Source: Hyphomicrobiales bacterium
Lineage (GTDB): Bacteria; Pseudomonadota; Alphaproteobacteria; Rhizobiales; Rhizobiaceae
Assembly (NCBI GenBank): GCA_015654965.1
Contig: JAATGD010000087.1
Location: forward strand, 1 to 25,962
Reading direction: 5' to 3'
DNA: 25,962 nt
A model generated the notes under the pieces. It did not search any database and was not told where the DNA came from. It worked only from the letters and a program-made list of their open reading frames with translations. Shown piece after piece: positions 15,661-22,944 of this stretch (positions within the stretch are counted from its first letter, which is position 1; each line of letters begins with the position of its first letter). The translations under genes and the position numbers were made by a program.

Positions 15661-15765
15661 ATGCAGTGGTTTTACTGGATAACATTTGCAACAATTATTC
15701 TTATGCCTCTCGTGGTGTTCAGCATCACCTGTCTGGAAATAGGGAAGCGTAAAATCCTCAGATAG
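15661..15765 (+). CDS. Candidate small membrane peptide, 34 residues
   Basis: Second short frame of the pair. GGAGAGGAG at 15646-15654 is an excellent Shine-Dalgarno 6 bases before the ATG. The peptide has an aromatic start (MQWFYWITF), one hydrophobic helix (ATIILMPLVVFSITCL) and a basic tail (GKRKILR), which predicts N-terminus outside and C-terminus in the cytosol by the positive-inside rule. I recognise no family. Its spacing and shared architecture with the 26-residue frame suggest that both are translated from one message. Whether they belong with the upstream apiose operon, the downstream reductase or neither is unknown. Confidence 0.5.
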   Translation: MQWFYWITFATIILMPLVVFSITCLEIGKRKILR

Positions 15766-15792
15766 GCAAAAATAATCAATCGATTGCCTTTG

Positions 15793-15876
15793 CATGCCGC
15801 AGGCGGACAATTTCAAGTGACTTTCATGCATACAAAGCATATGCACAGTTGCAGAAAACAGATCGCCTGCGGCATG
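15793..15876 (+). repeat. Long-range 13-bp inverted repeat in the dpkA-like leader
   Basis: CATGCCGCAGGCG at 15793-15805 and CGCCTGCGGCATG at 15864-15876 are perfectly complementary, separated by 58 bases. The right arm ends directly before AAAGGAA (15877-15883), the ribosome site of the reductase gene. Paired RNA would place the site at the foot of a stem. The repeat could act in translation control, or be the two half-sites of a looping regulator. Confidence 0.45.
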
Positions 15877-15890
15877 AAAGGAATATCGCG

Positions 15891-16922
15891 TTGAGTGACA
15901 TCACCCTGATCAAGATTGATGATCTCTTCCACCTTGTCCGGGATATTTTTCTCAAATCAGGATTGAGCGCCGCCCACGCCGCCGCAATAGCCCGAACCAT
16001 TGTCGCCGGAGAACGCGATGGCTGCAAATCGCACGGTGTCTATCGTATTGAAGGCAGCCTTCGGACAATCAAGAGCGGCAAGGTGGTCCCGGATTCCGAA
16101 CCACAATTAAGCATTGATGAGACAGCGATTGTTCGCGTGGATGCCAAAGGCGGCTTTGCCAATCTTGCCTTTGAGACAGGGATCGACGCGCTGGAAGCCA
16201 AGGCCCGTAAACTGGGCCTTGCAGCACTGGTTATCAACGATTGCACGCATTTTGCAGCCTTGTGGCCGGAAGTTGAACAACTCGCCGAACGGGGTCTTGC
16301 AGCAATCGCCATGTGTCCAAGCTATGCAACTGTTGCCCCCACCGGCGGCAGCAAACCGCTTCTCGGCACCAATCCTTTTGCCTTTGGCTGGCCGCGCCCC
16401 GGCGAAAATCCTTATGTTTTTGATTTTGCGACCAGCGTTGCCGCGCGTGGTGAACTGGAACTTTATCGCCGCGCAGGCAAGCCACTACCGGAAGGCTGGG
16501 CAATTGATGTCGATGGACAGCCCACAACCGATCCTGAAGCAGCCCTTGCTGGCGCCATGCTGCCCTTCGGCGGCCATAAGGGATCGGCGATCTCAACCAT
16601 GATCGAGCTTCTTGCCGGTTCCATGATCGGCGATTTCAACAGTGCCGAGGCGCTCGAATTCCTCGGTACAACCACCATTGCACCGCGTCATGGCGAACTG
16701 GTTATCGCTTTCGATCCAACGCGCATTGCGGGCGGGCGCGTCAATCCCATTGCGCATGGCGAAATCCTTATCGAAGCAATTGCCGGTCAAGGCGCGCGCC
16801 TGCCTTCACAGCGCCGCTTTGCTGCCCGGCGTGAAGCGCTTGCAAAAGGCATTGCACTGACGTCGTCCGAATTGGCACAGCTCGAAAAATTCCGGGGAAA
16901 AGGCCTCGACGCTATCAGTTAA
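15891..16922 (+). CDS. Ldh2-family NAD(P)H-dependent imino-acid reductase (DpkA/LhpD-like)
   Basis: Cytosolic oxidoreductase of the malate/L-lactate/ureidoglycolate dehydrogenase family, 343 residues from the chosen start. Family blocks are GERDGCKSHGVYRIEG (about 41-56), INDCTHFAALWPEVEQLAERGL, LLGTNPFAFGWPRPGE, VFDFATSVAARGELELYRRAGKPLPEGW and LPFGGHKGSAISTMIELLAGS. The His in KSHG and the HFAALWPEVE segment match what I recall of Pseudomonas delta1-piperideine-2-carboxylate/pyrroline-2-carboxylate reductase. A role in lysine, proline or hydroxyproline breakdown is therefore likely, though malate or other 2-oxo acid substrates remain possible. TTG 15891 is preferred over TTG 15849: AAAGGAA is 7 bases upstream and homologues begin at about this point. 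A putative transporter operon follows. Confidence 0.75.
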   Translation: MSDITLIKIDDLFHLVRDIFLKSGLSAAHAAAIARTIVAGERDGCKSHGVYRIEGSLRTIKSGKVVPDSEPQLSIDETAIVRVDAKGGFANLAFETGIDALEAKARKLGLAALVINDCTHFAALWPEVEQLAERGLAAIAMCPSYATVAPTGGSKPLLGTNPFAFGWPRPGENPYVFDFATSVAARGELELYRRAGKPLPEGWAIDVDGQPTTDPEAALAGAMLPFGGHKGSAISTMIELLAGSMIGDFNSAEALEFLGTTTIAPRHGELVIAFDPTRIAGGRVNPIAHGEILIEAIAGQGARLPSQRRFAARREALAKGIALTSSELAQLEKFRGKGLDAIS

Positions 16923-17217
16923 TCTATTGCTGACCGGTCTGATTGCCCGTCGAATGGTAGTAATGTTGATGCCTCTGCTTTTGTCGTAGAAGCAATTGCA
17001 GGGGCTGCGCTTCTCGAACCGCCAGGCCTTTTTCTAAGACTTTAGTTGCAAATCTGCCTTCTTGGCATTTGCTGATAACAGCTTTAGATTGTATATTCGC
17101 ATTGAGTACAATGGCTAGTCATGATCGCGATTTTGTGCCAGATTTGGTTTTTTATCGATCAATCAAAGCCCAAAGAGTTCGCAGAAACTCTGAAATAATA
17201 AAGAACTGGGAATAAAG
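16923..17217. other. Intergenic stretch between the reductase and tctC
   Basis: No gene supported. GCCTCTGC at 16971-16978 can pair imperfectly with a downstream GCAGGGGC, and a T-run lies near 17029-17033, so a weak terminator for the reductase gene is possible. The rest is AT-rich and may hold the tct promoter, which I could not place. Confidence 0.4.
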
Positions 17218-17271
17218 AGGAGGTGAAGCGTTTCCACAACCGGGTGAATGGAGACGCTTCTGTCTGGGAGG
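17218..17271 (+). promoter_or_regulatory. tctC translation leader: two Shine-Dalgarno sequences around a 12-bp hairpin
   Basis: AGGAGGTGA (17218-17226) perfectly matches the anti-Shine-Dalgarno but has no start codon at a usable distance. GAAGCGTTTCCA (17225-17236) then pairs with TGGAGACGCTTC (17249-17260), with one wobble pair and a 12-base loop. A second site, GGGAGG, at 17266-17271 lies 6 bases before the tctC ATG. Folding would bring the first site close to the start, so it may serve as a ribosome standby site, or the stem may be a regulated switch. Confidence 0.5.
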
Positions 17272-17277
17272 ACAAAC

Positions 17278-18255
17278 ATGAACAAGTTTATCGCCGTCCT
17301 GACGGCTACTGTAGCTTTTGCTACGTCTGCATATTCTGTGCAGGCACAATCCTATCCAGAACGCACGATCACCGTTGTGGTGCCGTTTTCCGCAGGCGGT
17401 CCGACAGATACGGTCACGCGTCTGGTCGCTGAATCCATGTCAAAGGATCTTGGACAGCAGATCATCGTTGAAAATGTCGGCGGCGCGGGCGGAACACTGG
17501 GTGCCGGACGCGTAGCCAAGGCAGAGCCGGACGGCTACACGATCCTGCTGCACCATATCGGCATGGCGACCAGCGCCACGCTCTATCGCAAGCTTGCCTA
17601 TGACACGCTCAATGCGTTTGAATATGTTGGTCTTGTCACCGATGTCCCGATGACCATCGTGGCGCGCAAAAATCTTGAACCGGCAGACCTCAAGGGACTG
17701 GTGGATTATGCCAAGGCCAACAAGGATACGGTGACGGTTGCCAATGCGGGTATTGGTGCCGCTTCACATCTTTGCGGCATGTTGTTCATGAGCGCCATCG
17801 ATACATCGCTTGTCACAGTACCCTACAAGGGTACGGGACCGGCCATGACCGATCTTCTCGGCGGGCAGGTGGATATCATGTGCGACCAGACCACCAATAC
17901 CACCAAGCAGATTCAGGCCGGCACCATCAAGGCATATGCTGTCACCTCGCCCGAGCGGCTTGACGTGCTCAAAGACATTCCGACCACCAAGGAAGGCGGT
18001 CTTGATGGCATGGAAGTCGGTATCTGGCACGGCATTTATGCGCCCAAAGGCACGCCTGCGGACATTACCGAACGCCTGTCGAAATCACTGCAAGCAGCGT
18101 TGAAAGACCAGAATGTGATCGATCGCTTTGCCGAACTCGGCACCGAGCCATCGCCGCAAGCCGATGCGACACCAGCGGCACTCAAAGCAAAACTCGAAAG
18201 TGAAGTGGCGCGCTGGAAACCAATCATCGAGGCGGCGGGACAATACGCCGACTGA
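17278..18255 (+). CDS. tctC: Tripartite tricarboxylate-type transporter binding protein (TctC/Bug family)
   Basis: Periplasmic solute-binding protein, 325 residues. The signal peptide is MNKFIAVLTATVAFATSAYSVQA with cleavage before QSYPER (about residue 23). The Bug-family pattern is complete: YPERTITVVVPFSAGGPTDTVTRL, GGAGGTLGAGRVAKAEPDGYT, VPYKGTGPAMTDLLGGQVDIMCDQ and GIYAPKGTPADITERLSKSL. Such proteins bind carboxylates and other small acids; the ligand here is unknown. ATG 17278 is chosen over 17248 for its GGGAGG and signal peptide. It is the first gene of the tctCBA operon. A stem-loop after its stop likely lets it be expressed above the membrane subunits. Confidence 0.92.
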   Translation: MNKFIAVLTATVAFATSAYSVQAQSYPERTITVVVPFSAGGPTDTVTRLVAESMSKDLGQQIIVENVGGAGGTLGAGRVAKAEPDGYTILLHHIGMATSATLYRKLAYDTLNAFEYVGLVTDVPMTIVARKNLEPADLKGLVDYAKANKDTVTVANAGIGAASHLCGMLFMSAIDTSLVTVPYKGTGPAMTDLLGGQVDIMCDQTTNTTKQIQAGTIKAYAVTSPERLDVLKDIPTTKEGGLDGMEVGIWHGIYAPKGTPADITERLSKSLQAALKDQNVIDRFAELGTEPSPQADATPAALKAKLESEVARWKPIIEAAGQYAD

Positions 18256-18268
18256 TGCAATCCCATGG

Positions 18269-18298
18269 CGCAACAGTGCCATCTCAAGCACTGTTGCG
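18269..18298 (+). terminator. Stem-loop between tctC and tctB
   Basis: CGCAACAGTGC (18269-18279) and GCACTGTTGCG (18288-18298) form a perfect 11-bp stem with an 8-base loop. No T-run follows, so mRNA stabilisation or processing of the binding-protein message is more likely than termination. Confidence 0.5.
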
Positions 18299-18383
18299 TG
18301 GACCACAGGATGCAAAATTCCGTTCAGGCGGTTTCGCACATTATTTTCACCGCATTTCTGGATACAGAAGACGGGAAAGCCTC

Positions 18384-18875
18384 ATGAATAAACCTTCTCT
18401 CCGTGGAACAACTTCACGGAAATTCACACTCGACCCCACCAACGGTCTGTGTGGAATCCTGCTGATTGGAGCGGGCGCATTTTTTGCTTTCCAATCCCTT
18501 AGCCTTGAACTTGGCACGTCACTCCGTATGGGGCCGGGGTATTTTCCACTGGCATTGTCGCTTGTGCTGGTTCTGCTTGGCCTCGTCATTTTTATTCAGG
18601 CCATGCGCGCTTCAGGCGAACCGATTGGGCCAATTGCATGGCGGGGCATGTTGTTCATCCTGCCCGCTCCCATTTTCTTCGGACTGACCGTTCGCGGCCT
18701 TGGTTTTGTGCCATCGCTCTTTTTAACCTGTCTGATCGCGGCCTTCGCATCCATGCGGATGAAGGTCACGACAGCCTTGGCGCTTTCCTTCGCCATAACA
18801 CTGTTTTCCCTCGTCGTGTTCAGTTACGGCCTTAGCCTGCCGTTTCAACGTTTCGGCCCCTGGTGGCCGTTTTAA
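18384..18875 (+). CDS. tctB: Tripartite tricarboxylate-type transporter small membrane subunit (TctB)
   Basis: Inner-membrane subunit, 163 residues, with about four hydrophobic segments: LCGILLIGAGAFFAFQSL, PGYFPLALSLVLVLLGLVIFI, GMLFILPAPIFFGLTV and a long C-terminal hydrophobic pair ending LSFAITLFSLVVFSYGL. The LRMGPGYFP motif is characteristic of TctB proteins. The in-frame ATG at 18384 places the start near the first conserved region; the frame upstream to 18255 has no family character. The gene lies 12 bases before tctA. Spacing from tctC is 128 bases and contains the stem-loop. Confidence 0.9.
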   Translation: MNKPSLRGTTSRKFTLDPTNGLCGILLIGAGAFFAFQSLSLELGTSLRMGPGYFPLALSLVLVLLGLVIFIQAMRASGEPIGPIAWRGMLFILPAPIFFGLTVRGLGFVPSLFLTCLIAAFASMRMKVTTALALSFAITLFSLVVFSYGLSLPFQRFGPWWPF

Positions 18876-18887
18876 GAGGGGCAAAAA

Positions 18888-20396
18888 ATGGAACTTTTCA
18901 GCAATCTTGCACTCGGATTTTCAACCGCCTCGACGCTGTCTAATCTCGGCTTCTGCCTGATCGGCGTCCTGCTTGGCACATTGATCGGGGTGCTTCCGGG
19001 GATCGGTGCCACAGCCACCATCGCCATGTTGCTGCCGATCACCTTCCAGATCGGCGATCCGGTATCGGCGCTCATCATGCTGGCGGGTATCTATTACGGG
19101 GCGCAATATGGCGGCTCGACAACGGCAATCCTCATCAACATGCCCGGAGAATCCTCCTCTGCCGTTACCGCCATTGACGGTTATCAGATGGCACGACAGG
19201 GACGCGCCGGAACAGCCCTTGCAACGGCTGCCATCGGCTCGTTCTTCGCAGGCACTGTCGCGACTTTTCTGGTGGCGGTCTTTGCCCCACCTTTGACAGA
19301 AATCGCGCTTAAATTCGGCTCGGCGGAATATTTCTCGCTGATGGTCGTTGGCCTCGTTTCGTCCATTGCACTTGCGCATGGTTCCGTCATCAAGGCGCTC
19401 GCCATGGTTGTTCTTGGCCTGCTTCTGGGACTTGTCGGCACCGATATCTATACCGGCGCGCCACGCTTTACGCTCGGCATTACCGAATATGCGGACGGTT
19501 TGAATTTCGTTGCGGTCGCAGTGGGTGTGTTCGGCATTGCCGAAATCCTGCGCAATCTGGAAAACGAAAAAACCCGCGAATTACTGATGGCGAAAGTCAG
19601 CGGACTTATGCCGACGCGGGAAGATTTCAGGCGCATGACAGGGCCTATTCTGCGCGGCACGGCTATCGGCTCCGCACTTGGCATCCTGCCCGGCGGGGGC
19701 GCCATCCTTGCATCATTCGCCTCCTATACGGTGGAAAAACGCGTTTCCGACAGACCGGAAGAATTTGGCAAAGGGGCGATTGCGGGGGTCGCTGGCCCCG
19801 AATCAGCCAATAATGCCGGCGCGCAAACCTCGTTCATTCCCATGCTGACACTGGGCATTCCCGCCAACCCCGTCATGGCCTTGATGATCGGAGCCATGAT
19901 CATTCAGGGTATAGTGCCCGGACCCAATGTGGCCAGCGAGCAACCGGCCCTTTTCTGGGGGGTGATCGCCTCCATGTGGATTGGCAATCTGATGCTGATC
20001 ATTCTCAATCTGCCCATGGTCGGCGTTTGGGTGAAACTTCTGACCGTCCCCTATTATCTGCTGTTTCCGATCATCATGACCTTCTGCGCCATCGGGGTCT
20101 ATAGCGTCAATTCCAACATATATGACCTCTATGCGGTCGCCTTCTTCGGCTTCATTGGCTACTTGCTTACAAAACTGCGATGCGAACCGGCTCCACTTCT
20201 GCTTGGCTTCGTGCTGGGACCGCTGCTGGAAGAACATTTGCGGCGCGCCATGATCCTGTCACGCGGCGACCCATCGACATTCGTCACCAGACCCATCAGT
20301 GCTATCCTGCTCGGGATTGCACTCATTGTGCTTCTGGTCGTTCTCTTGCCGTCAGTACGCAAGAAACGTGATGAGGTATTCGTGGAGGAAGCATGA
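18888..20396 (+). CDS. tctA: Tripartite tricarboxylate-type transporter large membrane subunit (TctA)
   Basis: Secondary transporter subunit of 502 residues, about 11-12 membrane spans, normal for TctA. Signature blocks are GTLIGVLPGIGATATIAMLLP (about 27-47), YGAQYGGSTTAILINMPGESSS (about 70-91), GSALGILPGGGAILASFASYTVEK and GVAGPESANNAGAQTSFIPMLTLGIP. Uptake is driven by the ion gradient with solute delivered by TctC. The gene ends 13 bases from the convergent YnbA-like gene, with only a weak 5-bp inverted repeat (GAAAC/GTTTC) between, so some antisense read-through is likely. The transported acid is unknown; the adjacent reductase gives a weak hint of an amino-acid-derived acid. Confidence 0.95.
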   Translation: MELFSNLALGFSTASTLSNLGFCLIGVLLGTLIGVLPGIGATATIAMLLPITFQIGDPVSALIMLAGIYYGAQYGGSTTAILINMPGESSSAVTAIDGYQMARQGRAGTALATAAIGSFFAGTVATFLVAVFAPPLTEIALKFGSAEYFSLMVVGLVSSIALAHGSVIKALAMVVLGLLLGLVGTDIYTGAPRFTLGITEYADGLNFVAVAVGVFGIAEILRNLENEKTRELLMAKVSGLMPTREDFRRMTGPILRGTAIGSALGILPGGGAILASFASYTVEKRVSDRPEEFGKGAIAGVAGPESANNAGAQTSFIPMLTLGIPANPVMALMIGAMIIQGIVPGPNVASEQPALFWGVIASMWIGNLMLIILNLPMVGVWVKLLTVPYYLLFPIIMTFCAIGVYSVNSNIYDLYAVAFFGFIGYLLTKLRCEPAPLLLGFVLGPLLEEHLRRAMILSRGDPSTFVTRPISAILLGIALIVLLVVLLPSVRKKRDEVFVEEA

Positions 20397-20409
20397 AACA
20401 CCTTGTTTC

Positions 20410-21012
20410 CTAGGCCTTTGATTCCGCCATTCCATTCGCAATTCGCTTGTAGATCGTGACAATCAGCAACAGGCAGAGGACCGGCTGCAACCAGAAAGCC
20501 CAGTAGGGCAATGCGCCGTCAATGGCGACCCATGCGCCAAGCACACCGAAAACCACGACCCGATCACTCTTGCCCATCGGGCCATCATAGCGACGGCTTG
20601 CGCCAAGAGACGCTCCCGTCACCCCCACAAACTCGGTCAAGGTGGCCAGAAAGAGAATGGCAAAAATCCATAAAGCTGAGAAAGGCGCAATAAGTGCAAA
20701 AGGCGCATAAAGTGCAGCGTCCGAAACCACATCGCCGATTTCATTGAGATAAGCGCCAAGCGTCGATTTCTGCCCGTGTTCACGTGCCAGCATGCCATCG
20801 ATGGCGTTCAGTGCCATGCGCAGAAAAAGCCAGAGCGGCACCAGCGCAAAAAGAACCGTCTTTCCGCTCCATCCAAGCAATGCGCCAAGCAGAACAGACA
20901 CCAGTGCCGCAACAATTGTCACCTGATTGGCAGTCACCCCCATTGCGGCAAGCCGGATAACCAGCGGTCGCAACACGTTCTGGAACCGGCTTTTGAGTTG
21001 ATACACAGACAT
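20410..21012 (-). CDS. ynbA: CDP-alcohol phosphatidyltransferase, YnbA-like
   Basis: Integral membrane enzyme predicted to join a CDP-lipid to an alcohol headgroup, 200 residues with about six hydrophobic segments. The CDP-alcohol motif is present at residues 69-94 as NAIDGMLAR, eight residues, then GAYLNEIGD. Compared with the canonical D-x2-DG-x2-AR-x8-G-x3-D-x3-D, the first and third aspartates are Asn (69 and 90). Asp72, Arg77 and Asp94 are kept, and an extra Asp follows at 98. As I recall, E. coli YnbA has the same substitutions. I chose the second Met (MSVYQLKSRF), which matches the N-terminus of YnbA; 21024 is the alternative. No good ribosome site is seen for either. It is divergent from the lipid operon at 21146 and convergent with tctA. 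The headgroup is unknown. Confidence 0.85.
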   Translation of the reverse strand: MSVYQLKSRFQNVLRPLVIRLAAMGVTANQVTIVAALVSVLLGALLGWSGKTVLFALVPLWLFLRMALNAIDGMLAREHGQKSTLGAYLNEIGDVVSDAALYAPFALIAPFSALWIFAILFLATLTEFVGVTGASLGASRRYDGPMGKSDRVVVFGVLGAWVAIDGALPYWAFWLQPVLCLLLIVTIYKRIANGMAESKA

Positions 21013-21091
21013 CGACAATCTCATGCAAAATGAAAATTATGACGCAAACGCTATTGCGGTTCCCGCCTGCTCGTTTATTCAAATATTCTTG

Positions 21092-21115
21092 TGCACCTAA
21101 TATAAGTTGGGTGCA
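21092..21115. promoter_or_regulatory. Inverted repeat in the divergent ynbA/ynbC promoter region
   Basis: TGCACC (21092-21097) and GGTGCA (21110-21115) are perfect 6-base arms around an AT-rich centre containing TAATATAAG, a plausible -10. The site is roughly midway between the two divergent starts, so one regulator could control both directions. No -35 is convincing. Confidence 0.35.
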
Positions 21116-21145
21116 ATGTATGAAACGCGTTCAAAAGAGGATGGG

Positions 21146-22942
21146 ATGAAGGAGCGTTTGCAGCCCGGGCCGCATGAGAGCATTTCGCCACGCGAAACAA
21201 ATGAATCGCAATTCGTCACCCATGATGGAACATCGCTGTTTTATCGCGTCTGGCCTGCCCGCTCGAAAAAACCGAAGGGCATCATCATTCTCCTTCATCG
21301 CGGTCACGAACATAGCGGTCGCGTCGCGCATCTCGTCGATGAACTTGGTCTCGATGATTATGCATTCTACGCATGGGATGCACGTGGCCACGGACAGTCA
21401 CCGGGCGAGCGCGGTTTTTCCCCCTCTTTTGGCGCATCCATCCGCGATCTCGATCATTTCGTCACGTATATTCGTGATGAAACCGGAAGCTCGATTGAAG
21501 ACATTGCCATTATTGCTCAAAGCGTCGGCGCGGTTCTTGCGAGCGCATGGGTGCATGACTATGCGCCCAATATTCGCGCCCTCGTGCTGGCCTCGCCCGC
21601 TTTCGACATAAAACTCTATGTGCCTTTCGCCAAGGAAGGCATTGCGCTCTGGCAGAAGCTGAAAGGCACGTTTTACGTCAATTCCTACGTCAAGCCGCAA
21701 TTCCTGACCCATGATCCCGAGCGCATTGAAACTTACGGCACCGATCCGCTGATCACCCGCCCCATTGCCTCGCATATCCTGCTCCAGCTTTATGAGACAG
21801 CGAAACGCGTGGTCGATGACGCGCAGGCGATCACCGTGCCGACACAATTGCTGATTTCCGGCAGTGATTTCGTCGTCCGCGCGACACCACAGCATCGGTT
21901 TTATGAAAACCTTGGCAGCCGCATCAAGGAACGGCATATGCTCAAAGGATTTTATCATGACACGCTGGGGGAACGCGACCGCAAACAGGCCATTGATCTG
22001 GTTCGCGGTTTTCTCGAAGCGCGTTTTGATGAAGAACCGCAACGCGCCAGCCTCACCGAAGCGCATATCACCGGTCCTTCCCGCAACGAGGCCGATCGAT
22101 TGGCAAGCCCATTGCCCTTTCTCTCTTTGCGCGGTTTATACTGGGCATCGACCCGCGCCTCGATTGCTTTCGGAGCCTTGTTTTCAGAAGGACTGAAAAC
22201 CGGCAAGCGCACAGGTTTTGATTCCGGCTCGACGCTTGATTATGTCTATGAGAATGAAGCCCGCGGCTTTGGTCCCGGCGGAAAACTGATCGACAAGCAG
22301 TTTCTGGACGCCATCGGCTGGCGCGGCATTCGCCAGCGCAAGGTGCATCTGGAAGAACTGATCGGCACCGCCATCAAGCGTCTGAAGAATGAAGACCGTT
22401 CAACCCATATTCTCGATATTGCCTGCGGCCATGGCCGTTATGTCCTTGACGCGGTGGCCCGCACAGGCGAAACGCCCGACAGCATTCACCTGCGCGATTA
22501 TTCACCGATCAATGTGCTGGCCGGACGCAAACTGATCAAGGAGCGCGGATTTGAGGCCATCGCCCATATGGAGGAAGGCGACGCTTTCAACGAGGACAGT
22601 CTCGCATCCATCACGCCACAGCCCGATCTGGCCATTGTCTCCGGTCTTTACGAGCTTTTTCCCGACAACGCACTGATCATGCGCTCCTTGTCCGGCCTTG
22701 CCCGCGCACAAAAACCCGGTTCGCTGCTGATTTACACCAACCAGCCATGGCATCCGCAATTGGAAATGATTGCGCGAGCGCTTACCTCGCATCGTGGCGG
22801 ACAGGCATGGGTGATGCGTCGTCGCAGCCAAGGGGAAATGGACCAGCTTATTGAGAAGGCAGGCTATCGAAAGATCGAACAACGTATCGATCAATGGGGC
22901 ATTTTCACGGTTTCGATTGCCGAGCGCGTCGGAGAAAACTAG
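21146..22942 (+). CDS. ynbC: Alpha/beta-hydrolase and SAM-methyltransferase fusion, YnbC-like
   Basis: Bifunctional protein of 598 residues (E. coli YnbC about 585). The N-terminal half is a monoglyceride-lipase-like hydrolase: HDGTSLFYRVWP, oxyanion region LLHRGHEHSGR, WDARGHGQSPGERG, nucleophile elbow AQSVGA with Ser126, acid in SGSDFVV and catalytic His in FYHDTLGE. The usual first Gly of GxSxG is Ala. The C-terminal half, from about residue 360, is a class I methyltransferase with motif I DIACGHGRY (Asp424, Gly428, Gly430). No signal peptide or membrane span is evident. ATG 21146 follows AGAGG by 5 bases; an upstream TTG at 21107 is less likely. First gene of the operon, with 2 bases to the next start. 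A lipid substrate is inferred from the neighbours. Confidence 0.88.
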   Translation: MKERLQPGPHESISPRETNESQFVTHDGTSLFYRVWPARSKKPKGIIILLHRGHEHSGRVAHLVDELGLDDYAFYAWDARGHGQSPGERGFSPSFGASIRDLDHFVTYIRDETGSSIEDIAIIAQSVGAVLASAWVHDYAPNIRALVLASPAFDIKLYVPFAKEGIALWQKLKGTFYVNSYVKPQFLTHDPERIETYGTDPLITRPIASHILLQLYETAKRVVDDAQAITVPTQLLISGSDFVVRATPQHRFYENLGSRIKERHMLKGFYHDTLGERDRKQAIDLVRGFLEARFDEEPQRASLTEAHITGPSRNEADRLASPLPFLSLRGLYWASTRASIAFGALFSEGLKTGKRTGFDSGSTLDYVYENEARGFGPGGKLIDKQFLDAIGWRGIRQRKVHLEELIGTAIKRLKNEDRSTHILDIACGHGRYVLDAVARTGETPDSIHLRDYSPINVLAGRKLIKERGFEAIAHMEEGDAFNEDSLASITPQPDLAIVSGLYELFPDNALIMRSLSGLARAQKPGSLLIYTNQPWHPQLEMIARALTSHRGGQAWVMRRRSQGEMDQLIEKAGYRKIEQRIDQWGIFTVSIAERVGEN

Positions 22943-22944
22943 AC

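Noticed and set aside
17223..17432. 69-codon GTG-started frame overlapping the perfect AGGAGGTGA before tctC
   Set aside because: The GTG is part of the Shine-Dalgarno itself, and the frame runs out of phase through the tctC signal peptide without any family character.
20394..20409. GAAAC/GTTTC hairpin between convergent tctA and ynbA as a terminator
   Set aside because: Only 5 bp, AT-rich and without a T-run; too weak to call.
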